Below are positions 25,017-31,824 of a stretch of 32,777 nt of DNA, in pieces (within the stretch, counting starts at the first letter, position 1; each line of letters starts with the position of its first letter). The position numbers were made by a program, and so were the translations under genes. The notes beneath the pieces were generated by a model, which saw nothing but the letters and a program-made list of their open reading frames with translations, did no database searches and was not told the DNA's origin. The DNA is from Phycisphaerales bacterium. GTDB lineage: Bacteria > Planctomycetota > Phycisphaerae > Sedimentisphaerales > Anaerobacaceae. The DNA lies in the NCBI GenBank assembly GCA_020352515.1, contig CP070678.1, forward strand, positions 3,868,852 through 3,901,628, given 5' to 3'.

Positions 25017-26133
25017 CTACTTCTGAGTTTGCCTGGTTTTCGCCCGATGGCGCAGGTAGCTTTCGATAAACGCTTCAATCTCCCCGTCGAGCACGGCCTC
25101 CACTTTGCCCACCTGATGACCCGTTCGGTGGTCCTTGACCATCTGGTATGGCTGCAGAACGTAGCTGCGTATCTGGTTTCCCCACGCGATCTCTCCCTTG
25201 TCTCCATAGAGCTTGGCAAGCTCGGCGTCGCGTTTCTGCTCTTCGAGCATGTAGAGCCTGGCCTTGAGCACGTTCATCGCCTGGGCCTTGTTCTTGTGCT
25301 GGCTTCTCTCGTTCTGGCACTGCACGACAATGCCGGTCGGCAGGTGCGTAATTCGCACGGCCGAGCTGACCTTGTTAACATGCTGGCCACCCGCTCCGCT
25401 TGCGCGGTAGCAGTCTATGCGGAGGTCGTCTTCATCTATTTCGATGTTGATATCCTCCTGGAACTCCGGGAGGCAGTCCACGGCGGCAAAGCTTGTGTGC
25501 CGGCGCTTGTTGGAATCGAACGGGCTTATCCTCACCAGTCGGTGCACGCCCACCTCGCAGGAGAGCCTGCCGAACGCAAACGGCCCGCTGACCCGAAGAG
25601 TTATCGAGCGAATTCCGGCCTCTTCACCCGGCGTGATGTCAAGCTCCCGGTACTTGTACTTGTGGGCGTCGAAATACCGCGTGTACATTCTCAGCAGCAT
25701 ACTGGCCCAATCGCAGCTTTCGGTGCCGCCCGCCCCGGCGTGAATGCTGAAGAAGCAGTTGCGCATGTCTTCAGGACGCGAAAGCAGGCCCTGGAGCTCT
25801 ATCCGCTCGCACCGCTTGACGAGCGCCTCCAGATCCAGCTCCAACTGGCCCAGCTCGTCCTTGTCGGTCTCGAACGCCAGCTCGAACAGCTCCTCGAGGT
25901 CTTTGACCTCCCGTTGAAGCTCCTCTACCGGCTCAATAACGGCCTTCAGCGCGCTGACCCTCGATACCACCGCCTGGGCCGAATCCTGGTTGTTCCAGAA
26001 TCCGGCCCCGGACATCTGCTGCTCAAGCTTATTTCGTTCGGATTTCCTGGTAGGTAAGTCAAAGCCAGTCCCGGATGCTTTCCACCCGGGCCGACAATTC
26101 CATTATTGCCTGCTTCAGTTCCGCCGGTTCCAT
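25017..26133 (-). CDS. prfB: Peptide chain release factor 2, expressed by +1 programmed frameshift
   Basis: Release factor 2 ends translation at UGA and UAA. The protein is encoded in two frames: ATG 26133 reads 24 codons to an in-frame TGA at 26061-26059, and a +1 shift at CTTTGAC continues in the frame that ends at 25017, giving 371 residues. After the shift the peptide continues DLPTRKSERNKLEQQMSGAG. The SPF stop-codon recognition motif is at about 203-205 and the GGQ peptidyl-hydrolysis motif, in RASGAGGQHVNK, at about 248-250, close to the E. coli positions. AAGG lies 8 nt before ATG 26133. An ATG at 26190 is also open but lies upstream of the -10 hexamer, so it cannot be in the transcript from that promoter. 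pepA follows 28 bp downstream. Confidence 0.96.
26058..26064 (-). promoter_or_regulatory. prfB programmed +1 frameshift site (CTTTGAC)
   Basis: CTT is codon 24 and TGA codon 25 of the short frame. Ribosomes short of RF2 slip from CTT to TTT and read GAC, which autoregulates RF2. The internal Shine-Dalgarno-like element that aids slippage in E. coli is weak here: GGGA lies 6 nt before CTT rather than a strong AGGGGG 3 nt before it. Confidence 0.93.
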
Positions 26134-26178
26134 GCTGTATGCCTTCAAATACTCAACGCAATCGATTCCAAAGCCCAC

Positions 26179-26207
26179 CTTATACCACATCCGCCCACGA
26201 TATGCAA
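26179..26207 (-). promoter_or_regulatory. Sigma-70-type promoter of prfB
   Basis: TTGCAT (26207-26202) and TATAAG (26184-26179) are spaced by 17 bp, a good match to the housekeeping consensus. The transcript would begin near 26172, about 40 nt before ATG 26133. It probably drives prfB-pepA and perhaps folE. Confidence 0.62.
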
Positions 26208-26357
26208 ACTACCGTTTCTCGCGTGGTTGTGTTCGCCCACCTTTTTGCCCCCCTGCCGCACCGGTGCTGGAGAAGAAGCCCTCGCAGAGGCAAACCGACT
26301 CGACGAAGCCATGCTCTTCAATGGCCCGTTTCAGCCCCGGATTAGCTCACCAAGCTC

Positions 26358-26624
26358 TCAGAAGACAAGCCATTCGATCAACGCTGCCAGCGACACCAAT
26401 GCGGCGACGATGAACTCAAGTATCGCTATGGCCCGCAAGCCCTTGACAAAGGCACGGCCCTTTGAAAGTGAACGCAGGGCCTCACGTCTTTCCTCCGGAG
26501 GCACGAACAGTCGGACAAGAGCGTGCCGCCGCGAGGAGAAGTACCAAGAGAGGCATCCCATCGCGAACATCCCTGCCGAGAAGGCCAAAACTATGCCTGT
26601 ATTCTCTGACATCGGCGGCAACAT
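26358..26624 (-). CDS. Small two-helix membrane protein, function unknown
   Basis: An 88-residue protein. The N-terminus has one membrane helix (TGIVLAFSAGMFAMGCLSWY), followed by a charged cytosolic loop rich in Arg and Glu (SSRRHALVRLFVPPEERREA), and a second helix at the C-terminus (IAILEFIVAALVSLAALIEW). I do not recognise the family. The start is strongly supported: AGGAGGTGAT, a 10-base perfect complement to the 16S rRNA tail, lies directly before ATG 26624. Such a strong site on a short frame argues that it is real and well translated. It is preceded by the ASCH gene and followed by the prfB promoter region. Confidence 0.72.
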   Translation of the reverse strand: MLPPMSENTGIVLAFSAGMFAMGCLSWYFSSRRHALVRLFVPPEERREALRSLSKGRAFVKGLRAIAILEFIVAALVSLAALIEWLVF

Positions 26625-26672
26625 ATCACCTCCTATGAGCCTTTCCGGCGCGATCGTCCCCCGCTTCCGGCA

Positions 26673-27002
26673 CTACTCCACCTTCTCCATTTCCAAAACG
26701 ATTACGCCCAGTTTCTCTTTTTCCGGGGGATAGATTTCGCGCAGCAGTGCGAGCAGTTGCCCTTTGCCCTCCATCTGCGGGGCGATCTTGGTGTAATCCT
26801 CCACATCCAGCATCTGCTCGAAGGAGTCGTATCGCCGGCAGTCGGTGATTTGCACGACCTGCTCGTCGTCGCGGAGGGCGATGCGCAACTGCTGGCCCGG
26901 GCGGATGCCCTTGAAGAGCGGATGTGCGACCCTGACCTCAAGGGTCTTCTTCCCGGCCTTGATCAGGTTAAGAAATTCCCTCTTTACCCGGATTATTCGC
27001 AC
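26673..27002 (-). CDS. ASCH-domain protein
   Basis: A 109-residue, single-domain protein of the ASCH superfamily, a PUA-like beta-barrel thought to bind RNA or nucleic-acid derivatives. VKREFLNLIKAGKKTLEVRV is the conserved first helix-strand, GIRPGQQLRIAL the G-x-x-P-G-D-like turn, and VQITDCRRYDSFEQML the following strand-helix. Some ASCH proteins hydrolyse modified nucleosides such as N4-acetylcytidine; nothing here proves catalysis. GTG 27002 is preferred as start because AAGGAG lies 9 nt upstream. An upstream in-frame GTG at 27029 has no ribosome-binding site. It sits between an uncharacterised protein and a small membrane protein on the minus strand. Confidence 0.75.
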   Translation of the reverse strand: MRIIRVKREFLNLIKAGKKTLEVRVAHPLFKGIRPGQQLRIALRDDEQVVQITDCRRYDSFEQMLDVEDYTKIAPQMEGKGQLLALLREIYPPEKEKLGVIVLEMEKVE

Positions 27003-27094
27003 GAATTCCGGCTCCTTAATGCTGCGCACCGCGCCACCGGCTCGGCGCGTTCACTACGCCGGTTTTGCCATGTTACCGCCCTGCCGCAGGCAAA

Positions 27095-27526
27095 TCACGC
27101 GCTGCCGCCGACAAAAATATCGTGTCCACCCTGCTTGGCGAACAGCCGCCCGTACTTCGTCCTGCCGAACCAGCTCTTTCGGTATGGCAGGAAGACTAAG
27201 GCAGATTCTCCGTTGGAGTGCTCCAGGCGGGCGCATATCGCATCGACTTTCCTGCTTTCGCCGGGCGGTATAACGCTGGCATCAAAGCAAATGCCGGCCG
27301 CCTTAATCTCGCCCTTACCAGCCCTGTCCTTTAGCCCCGCGGTGATAACATCTATCACCTCCTGCGATGGGGGACGCTCGTCACCCGTGTGGCCGCCGAC
27401 AAGAGCCACTTCGCCATTTACATCCGTGCAAGCTCCGAAAGGGAAAAATTCCCCGTGCTTGGCCAGCATTTCCCGGGCGGCGCCGTACAACGCGTTGAGT
27501 AACTCATCGAGATCTGGGTGAGCCAT
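27095..27526 (-). CDS. Conserved-looking protein of unknown function
   Basis: A 143-residue soluble protein with no signal peptide or membrane segment. The sequence has an alpha/beta character: an N-terminal helix (LDELLNALYGAAREMLAKHG), then EFFPFGACTDVNGEVALVGG, a helix EVIDVITAGLKD, then strands AAGICFDASVIPPGE, DAICARLEHSNGESALVFLP. I recall similar small proteins annotated only as hypothetical. Good coding character and AAGGA 7 nt before ATG 27526 support it as real. It lies 159 bp below the zinc-ribbon gene and 92 bp above the ASCH start. No function is proposed. Confidence 0.7.
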   Translation of the reverse strand: MAHPDLDELLNALYGAAREMLAKHGEFFPFGACTDVNGEVALVGGHTGDERPPSQEVIDVITAGLKDRAGKGEIKAAGICFDASVIPPGESRKVDAICARLEHSNGESALVFLPYRKSWFGRTKYGRLFAKQGGHDIFVGGSA

Positions 27527-27685
27527 TGTAGAATCCTTAACCTTTCCGGCGGACGGTCATTGGCGACATCATCGGAGCCGGCGGCATGAGCAAGACCTTT
27601 GCCGGCCGGGCGGGAAAGCGTGAACGGCCGCCGTATCCTCTCACGCCCCCGCCGTTCGTCGACCACCAGGCGCACGCGTTCCAAG

Positions 27686-28069
27686 TCATCCGCCCCGCCC
27701 GACCAGTCTCTTGAAGAAATTTGCAGCCGATTCAAAGAGCCCCTTGCTCCTGAGCCTTTCCAGCTCCCCGCCGTCAAGCCACTGGCCGTAACATACCGAG
27801 CAGACGTCGATATGAACGTCGCTGTGGGTCAAATCCGTCACCCTCACCATGTTGCCCTCGCCGCCGCAGCGCGGACACTTGGCCGAAAGCTCGTCGTGGC
27901 CCTTGTTGTTGTCCACCTTGTTCTTGAGGATCTCGATATCCTCGGCATCCATTATCTGCCGCAGCTCACCCAGGTCGAACCAGATGCCCGAGCATTTCTC
28001 GCACTGGTCAACCTCGACCTCGCCCAACACAACCTTCTTAAGCTCTCCGTCGCATTTCACACAGTTCAT
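27686..28069 (-). CDS. Double zinc-ribbon (zf-TFIIB family) protein
   Basis: A 127-residue protein with two zf-TFIIB ribbons. The first uses Cys3, Cys6, Cys23 and Cys26, the second Cys65, Cys68, Cys90 and Cys93. Each ends in a G-x-W-x-D-x-G-E-L motif (CSGIWFDLGEL and CYGQWLDGGEL), showing an internal duplication. Members are widespread in bacteria and presumed to bind nucleic acid or protein; their function is not established. The start was moved to ATG 28069, with GAGGAG 7 nt upstream; the frame is open 7 codons further. It is the last minus-strand gene before the strand switch and has its own promoter-like -10 at 28149-28144. Confidence 0.85.
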   Translation of the reverse strand: MNCVKCDGELKKVVLGEVEVDQCEKCSGIWFDLGELRQIMDAEDIEILKNKVDNNKGHDELSAKCPRCGGEGNMVRVTDLTHSDVHIDVCSVCYGQWLDGGELERLRSKGLFESAANFFKRLVGRGG

Positions 28070-28143
28070 ATTGTTCTCCTCAAACAGCACAAGCCTCGAC
28101 TATCGCATCACGGAATAATAGCGCATCCGACCCGCACGCGGGC

Positions 28144-28149
28144 ATTATA
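28144..28149 (-). promoter_or_regulatory. Candidate -10 element for the zinc-ribbon gene
   Basis: A perfect TATAAT lies 75 bp before ATG 28069 on the minus strand, with another -10-like TATAAG 9 nt upstream of it. No good -35 is seen at 16-18 bp; TTGAAG is too far (24 bp) for the first and slightly short (15 bp) for the second. A small palindrome (28131-28142, CCCG/CGGG arms) follows immediately. Confidence 0.45.
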
Positions 28150-29043
28150 CAACTTATAGACCAACAGCTACACCTTCAACCGAAAAACGGCGGCAGGCCC
28201 TAAAATGCGCGGCCCTTCCAGGACCCGGCACCCCCCTGCCGTTGCCTGGATTGCGCAGCGGCGTGCCGGCCGCTGCTTCCACAGAGGATGTGGTGACGCC
28301 CGCCTTTACCCGCTTTTCAACAGTGAAAAAGCGGTTCCCTCCAAGCATTCACGCCAGATGCGCCGCCTTAACGGCAGACGACGGCACGCGGCCGACATCG
28401 CGCGCGGGCGAAGATCGTGTGAGCTGTTATAGACACAGCCTGGGCCGCAGCTCCGGGAGAACGGGACCGACCATACGTTCCACACACGGGCTATATGTAG
28501 TGTTACTGCATCGAGTCTATCCAGTAAGTTGCAGGCTAAGGGCTCGGTATTCTTGCGCCGGAACTTGGAAACGACAGGACCACCGCGGCTGCGCATGATC
28601 GCCGACTGCGGCAGGGGGGTTGAGCCACTGCAAGACTCAGTGCGGTCCGCTTGTAGCGTCCAGCGAATTCAACGGCAACACCGGCAACGAGCTGTCGCGT
28701 CAGCTAAGTTGGCCTGGCTTTGATAGGGCAGCCTTTGCAGCTTCGTCGTTAGCAAGGAGCAACAGCAGCCTGGAGGAAAAGCACGTCCTATAATACGCGC
28801 CCTGGGACTCGCCCGAAGGGCTTCGCCGCTTATGCAGGCTGGTGATTTGCTGGCGCACGCCGCATCGCAGCATGTTCAGGTCTGACGGCGGGCACACTGC
28901 GCCCGCGTGTATGGTATATATACAACTAACCTCTTGCCCGTGGCTCCGGCGTTCGCATTCGGCGGACGAGCCGGGGCGAACAGTTTGGGGGGTTAGAGGC
29001 GTGTGCTTGGGGGGCGGTCAGGGCGCGTTCTTGATCAGGGCAT

Positions 29044-29059
29044 TGTTTCACGTGAAACA
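29044..29059. promoter_or_regulatory. parS centromere site 1
   Basis: TGTTTCACGTGAAACA, a perfect 16-bp palindrome identical to the bacterial chromosomal parS consensus. ParB loads here as a CTP-dependent clamp and spreads along flanking DNA. It lies 843 bp before the parB start. Confidence 0.95.
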
Positions 29060-29320
29060 TTTCGGACAGCCGATCCAGAACTCCAAGGGATGCACGACCA
29101 GCGTACTTTGTCGCCGCCAGCAGGGCCCCTGCCGCACTACTGCGTGGGTCTCTGGAGTGCCGGCGGGCTTACGTATTCGTGAGGGCGGGAGGGATTTGGA
29201 GAGTATGGGAGGGCGGATCGGCCGAGGCGGTTGTTGGCTCGTGACTTAACAAACGTCTAAGCGCGCGTACTCTGGCTTTGCAACAAGGGTTCGGGCGAAC
29301 ACGGAAAAGCCCCGGTGATA

Positions 29321-29580
29321 TGCGGGCGCGAGGCAGGCGAGTGCGGGCGGCGGTTGGCTACGTGGCAGATCGAGTGGCGGTGCTACGACGTTCCAGGTTC
29401 GGCCCTCCAACGTATGGGTGGCCCGTTGGCGGTTGCAGGCAGACTGGCGAAGGGGGGTTCGGAATGGTTGTGGGCTGTGTACCTCGCGGAGGTGTGGAGA
29501 GTGCGGGCTCCATGCGCTGCTTGGGGCTTTTGCGTGGGATTGGCGTCGGCTGGCCGATATGCGGGCGGGCAGTTGCGGGC
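29321..29580 (+). repeat. Cluster of five TGCGGGC heptamers
   Basis: TGCGGGC starts at 29321, 29342, 29502, 29560 and 29574, all on the plus strand, with a near-match TGCGGGA at 29613. Spacing is irregular. They lie between the two parS sites in strongly G-rich DNA, so part of the clustering may simply reflect composition. Confidence 0.35.
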
Positions 29581-29721
29581 GTTGGTCGGGAGGCGTCGGC
29601 ATCGTCCGAGAGTGCGGGATGAGCCTGCGCGGTCTCGCCACGCACAGTGGGAGACCCTTGCTTGCGGTGATGCGGTGGGGGGCTGGAACGGGGCGTCTGG
29701 CCGGTGATAGCGGCAGTGAGA

Positions 29722-29737
29722 TGTTTCACGTGAAACA
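29722..29737. promoter_or_regulatory. parS centromere site 2
   Basis: A second perfect copy of TGTTTCACGTGAAACA, 150 bp before the parB ATG at 29887 and 678 bp from site 1. Its position close to the parB promoter region would allow ParB to affect its own transcription when it spreads. Confidence 0.95.
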
Positions 29738-29886
29738 TTTTCTTCCCGGATTCGCATTTTTCCCTCGCAAAGTTGCAGAATTCAATGTAATAATTCCGAC
29801 CTATTCTATGTCCTGGCATCGCATCCGGCATCGAGGATGCATACCCGGGCCGTGTATTGTCCGGCATCGAACGAAGGAGCGCAGGT

Positions 29887-30837
29887 ATGGATGACCGAAA
29901 AAGAGACAAACCAAGGCATCTGGGCAGGGGGCTTCAGTCCCTGTTAGGTCCTATAATATCCGGCTCCGGAGAGACTAACCGGGGCGGCGTTGGACTGGCA
30001 GATGCGCATAACTTCCCTTTAGACAACGAGTTACGTGATTCTCTAAGGGAAATCCCTGTTGGCGAGATATCACCGAACCCTTACCAGGCAAGGACGGTCT
30101 GGAACGACCAGGAGCTTCTCGAGCTGGCCGAGTCGATAAGGGCCAACGGGGTGATCCAGCCGATTATTGTCCGCCCGGCAGGTGCGGGCTATCAGTTGAT
30201 TGCCGGTGAACGCCGCTTCCGGGCCGCGCAGTTGGCCTCGCTTGAGACGATACCGGCGCTCGTGCGAGGCGCCACTGACGAGCAATTGCACGAGTGGGCG
30301 CTCGTGGAGAACATCCATCGTGCCGATTTGAATCCGGTCGAGCGAGCCAGGGCGTACCAGAGCTACATAGGGACGTTCTCTCTCACGCAGGCCGAGGCCG
30401 CACAGCGGCTCGGCGAGGACCGGTCGGTTGTTGCTAACTACTTGCGCATACTGGACTTACCGGATGAAATCAAGCAGATGCTCATGGACGGGCAGATCAC
30501 CATGGGCCACGCCCGGGCGATACTGGCCCTGCCGACGGACGAGGTGCGGCGAAAGCTGGCAAACCGGGCGATGGCAGGGCGGCTGAGCGTCCGCGAGGTC
30601 GAGAGGCTGGTTCGTCGGTATCTGACAGAGAGCGGCCGCACCAAACCGACGGTCCCCTCGAAGCCGGCGCACATTGTCGATCTCGAGAGAAAGCTGAGCA
30701 GCCAGCTCGGCACGCGGGTGAGCATCGAAACGCGGCGCAACGGGCAGAGGGGCAGGATAATCATCGAGTTCTACTCGCTCGATGAGTTTGACGGCATCGC
30801 CGAGAAGATGGGCGTTTCGTGCGGGCAGGAGGTTTAG
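29887..30837 (+). CDS. parB: Chromosome-partitioning protein ParB
   Basis: A 316-residue ParB/Spo0J-type protein. The N-terminus KPRHLGRGLQSLLGP is the usual ParA-contacting segment. The CTP-binding domain has PNPYQARTVWNDQELLELAE, ESIRANGVIQPIIVR, GERRFRAAQ (the box that binds the CTP phosphates) and ENIHRADLNPVERA. The helix-turn-helix SLTQAEAAQRLGEDRSVVAN recognises parS, and the C-terminal stretch (IVDLERKLSSQLGTRVSIE) is the dimerisation domain. It forms clamps on parS DNA for origin segregation. ATG 29887 is preferred, with GGAG 9 nt before it; an ATG ten codons earlier is also open. No parA lies beside it. Two parS sites precede it. A T6 run follows the stop with only a weak stem before it. 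Confidence 0.95.
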   Translation: MDDRKRDKPRHLGRGLQSLLGPIISGSGETNRGGVGLADAHNFPLDNELRDSLREIPVGEISPNPYQARTVWNDQELLELAESIRANGVIQPIIVRPAGAGYQLIAGERRFRAAQLASLETIPALVRGATDEQLHEWALVENIHRADLNPVERARAYQSYIGTFSLTQAEAAQRLGEDRSVVANYLRILDLPDEIKQMLMDGQITMGHARAILALPTDEVRRKLANRAMAGRLSVREVERLVRRYLTESGRTKPTVPSKPAHIVDLERKLSSQLGTRVSIETRRNGQRGRIIIEFYSLDEFDGIAEKMGVSCGQEV

Positions 30838-30861
30838 GCAGCGCGCCGGGTTTTTTCTTAG

Positions 30862-30889
30862 TTGATTTTCGGACAGAATCGGCTATAAT
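30862..30889 (+). promoter_or_regulatory. Sigma-70-type promoter for the small secreted protein
   Basis: TTGATT (30862-30867) and a perfect TATAAT (30884-30889) with a 16-bp spacer. The -10 lies in a short dyad, GGCTAT-A-ATAGCC. It points to the gene at 30972 with an untranslated leader of about 75 nt. Confidence 0.62.
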
Positions 30890-30971
30890 AGCCAACGGTA
30901 GGCGCACAGCGCCTGGTTGGCTTTTGGCAAGTCAAGACCAACGTTTAATCTGACTTTGGAGGAAATAGAAA

Positions 30972-31667
30972 ATGAAGCGTGTTGTTGTTATTGTCGCGGT
31001 CCTGGTGATCGTGTGTCTGTGCGCATTGAGCAGCGTCTCTGCCGTGTACAGGCCCCCCATACGGTTGAGGCCGGCGGCGCCTCCTCCGGCGTCCCCGTAT
31101 CAGGACGCGCGGGTCGCAGATCGCGGGACGGCGGCCGGGGTGCCGGACTTTGCCCCTCCTCAGGACGTGGATCCCAACAAGGTGAAGGCTGCTGTTAAGG
31201 CGTTCAAGGGGCTGGACATGGAGCTGGAGCTGGTGGAGAGGAAGGGCGCGACCGAGATCACTCAGTGGACGTCGGACAAGGAGGACAACAGAACGGCCAT
31301 TATGAGAGCGGTGGACCACCAGGTTAGAGCCGAGCTGGCCCTGCTGAGGAAGATTGCGGCTGAAGAAGGCGCCAAGAAGACGCTCGCCACGATTGACGGC
31401 ATACTGCTGAACAGACAGGTCCGGATTGAAAGGATCAACGACAGGCTGCGTAAGATGCGGAGTGAGCAACCGCGGACCAGGACGCCGCGCGGCCGCACGC
31501 CTCTTCGCGGGCGGACGCCTCTGCGTGGCCGGACCCCTCTTCGCGGCCGGACCAATACGAGGGACGCTTACCAGGGTGACGCCGGCGCCGGCGGGGCCGC
31601 CGCGGTCGAGCCGGTGACACCCGACCAGCAGAATCAGGGGCGAAGGTATCCGCCTCGCAGAAGATAG
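30972..31667 (+). CDS. Secreted Arg-rich repeat protein, function unknown
   Basis: A 231-residue protein with a clean Sec signal peptide: MKRVVVIVAVLVIVCLCALSSVSA, with cleavage likely after Ala-24. A Pro-rich segment follows (RPPIRLRPAAPPPASP). The middle (about 70-165) is a charged helical region (VKAAVKAFKGLDMELELVER, VRAELALLRKIAAEEGAKKT) likely to be coiled. Near residues 172-194 it has the P-L-R-G-R-T repeat in three perfect copies plus a degenerate one, giving a very basic low-complexity stretch before a Gly/Ala/Pro tail ending in R-R-Y-P-P-R-R-R. The strong positive charge suggests binding to nucleic acid or an acidic glycan outside the cytoplasmic membrane; this is inference. GGAGG lies about 10 nt before the ATG. 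I do not recognise the family. Confidence 0.8.
   Translation: MKRVVVIVAVLVIVCLCALSSVSAVYRPPIRLRPAAPPPASPYQDARVADRGTAAGVPDFAPPQDVDPNKVKAAVKAFKGLDMELELVERKGATEITQWTSDKEDNRTAIMRAVDHQVRAELALLRKIAAEEGAKKTLATIDGILLNRQVRIERINDRLRKMRSEQPRTRTPRGRTPLRGRTPLRGRTPLRGRTNTRDAYQGDAGAGGAAAVEPVTPDQQNQGRRYPPRRR
31485..31553 (+). repeat. 18-bp tandem repeat encoding P-L-R-G-R-T
   Basis: Three 18-bp units at 31500-31517, 31518-31535 and 31536-31553, preceded by a degenerate 15-bp unit (31485-31499, P-R-G-R-T). The DNA copies differ at third codon positions while the peptide is unchanged. Copy number could vary by slippage without changing frame. Confidence 0.85.
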
Positions 31668-31824
31668 AATTGCAACCTGGCGTTGGCGTTCGCCGGCTGC
31701 CGCACATGCACGCGAGGCAGCGAAGGCTTGGCTGGCTGCCCGGAGAGTCGCGCATTGGGCGATAGTGATATTGTGCGCGCCCATGTTATAGGACGGTGGT
31801 CCGTTGAGTTAACCAGGAGGGGCA

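Larger units (their letters stand above)
28150..29886. other. Gene-free 1.7-kb region at a strand switch; candidate origin/centromere
   Basis: No convincing gene was found on either strand. Open frames on the minus strand at 29246-29909 are low-complexity, Pro/Arg/Ser-rich mirrors of G-rich sequence. Genes to the left are on the minus strand and those to the right on the plus strand, so transcription diverges from here. By hand count the plus strand has about 60 G to 83 C in 28141-28380, is near balance to about 28980, then is strongly G-rich (about 30 to 9 in 28981-29040; 79 to 41 in 29341-29520). Two perfect parS sites lie inside. This combination fits a replication-origin-proximal region. 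I found no perfect DnaA box (TTATCCACA); TTCCACA occurs near 28276 and 28485. An alternative is simply a long leader upstream of parB. Confidence 0.5.

Noticed and set aside
28270..28495. DnaA boxes near the skew flip
   Set aside because: Only partial TTCCACA matches near 28276 and 28485; no full TTATCCACA or one-mismatch copy was found, so no box is annotated.
28400..28900. Possible structured RNA (RNase P, tmRNA or SRP RNA) in the gene-free region
   Set aside because: None of the conserved core motifs of these RNAs was seen on either strand.
29246..29909. Overlapping minus-strand frames between parS sites and parB
   Set aside because: They are Pro/Arg/Ser-rich low-complexity translations of G-rich DNA, overlap each other and the parB start, and one spans a parS site.
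30837..30860. Intrinsic terminator after parB
   Set aside because: A T6 run is present, but the GC-rich bases before it form only a very short stem, so the call is not supported.
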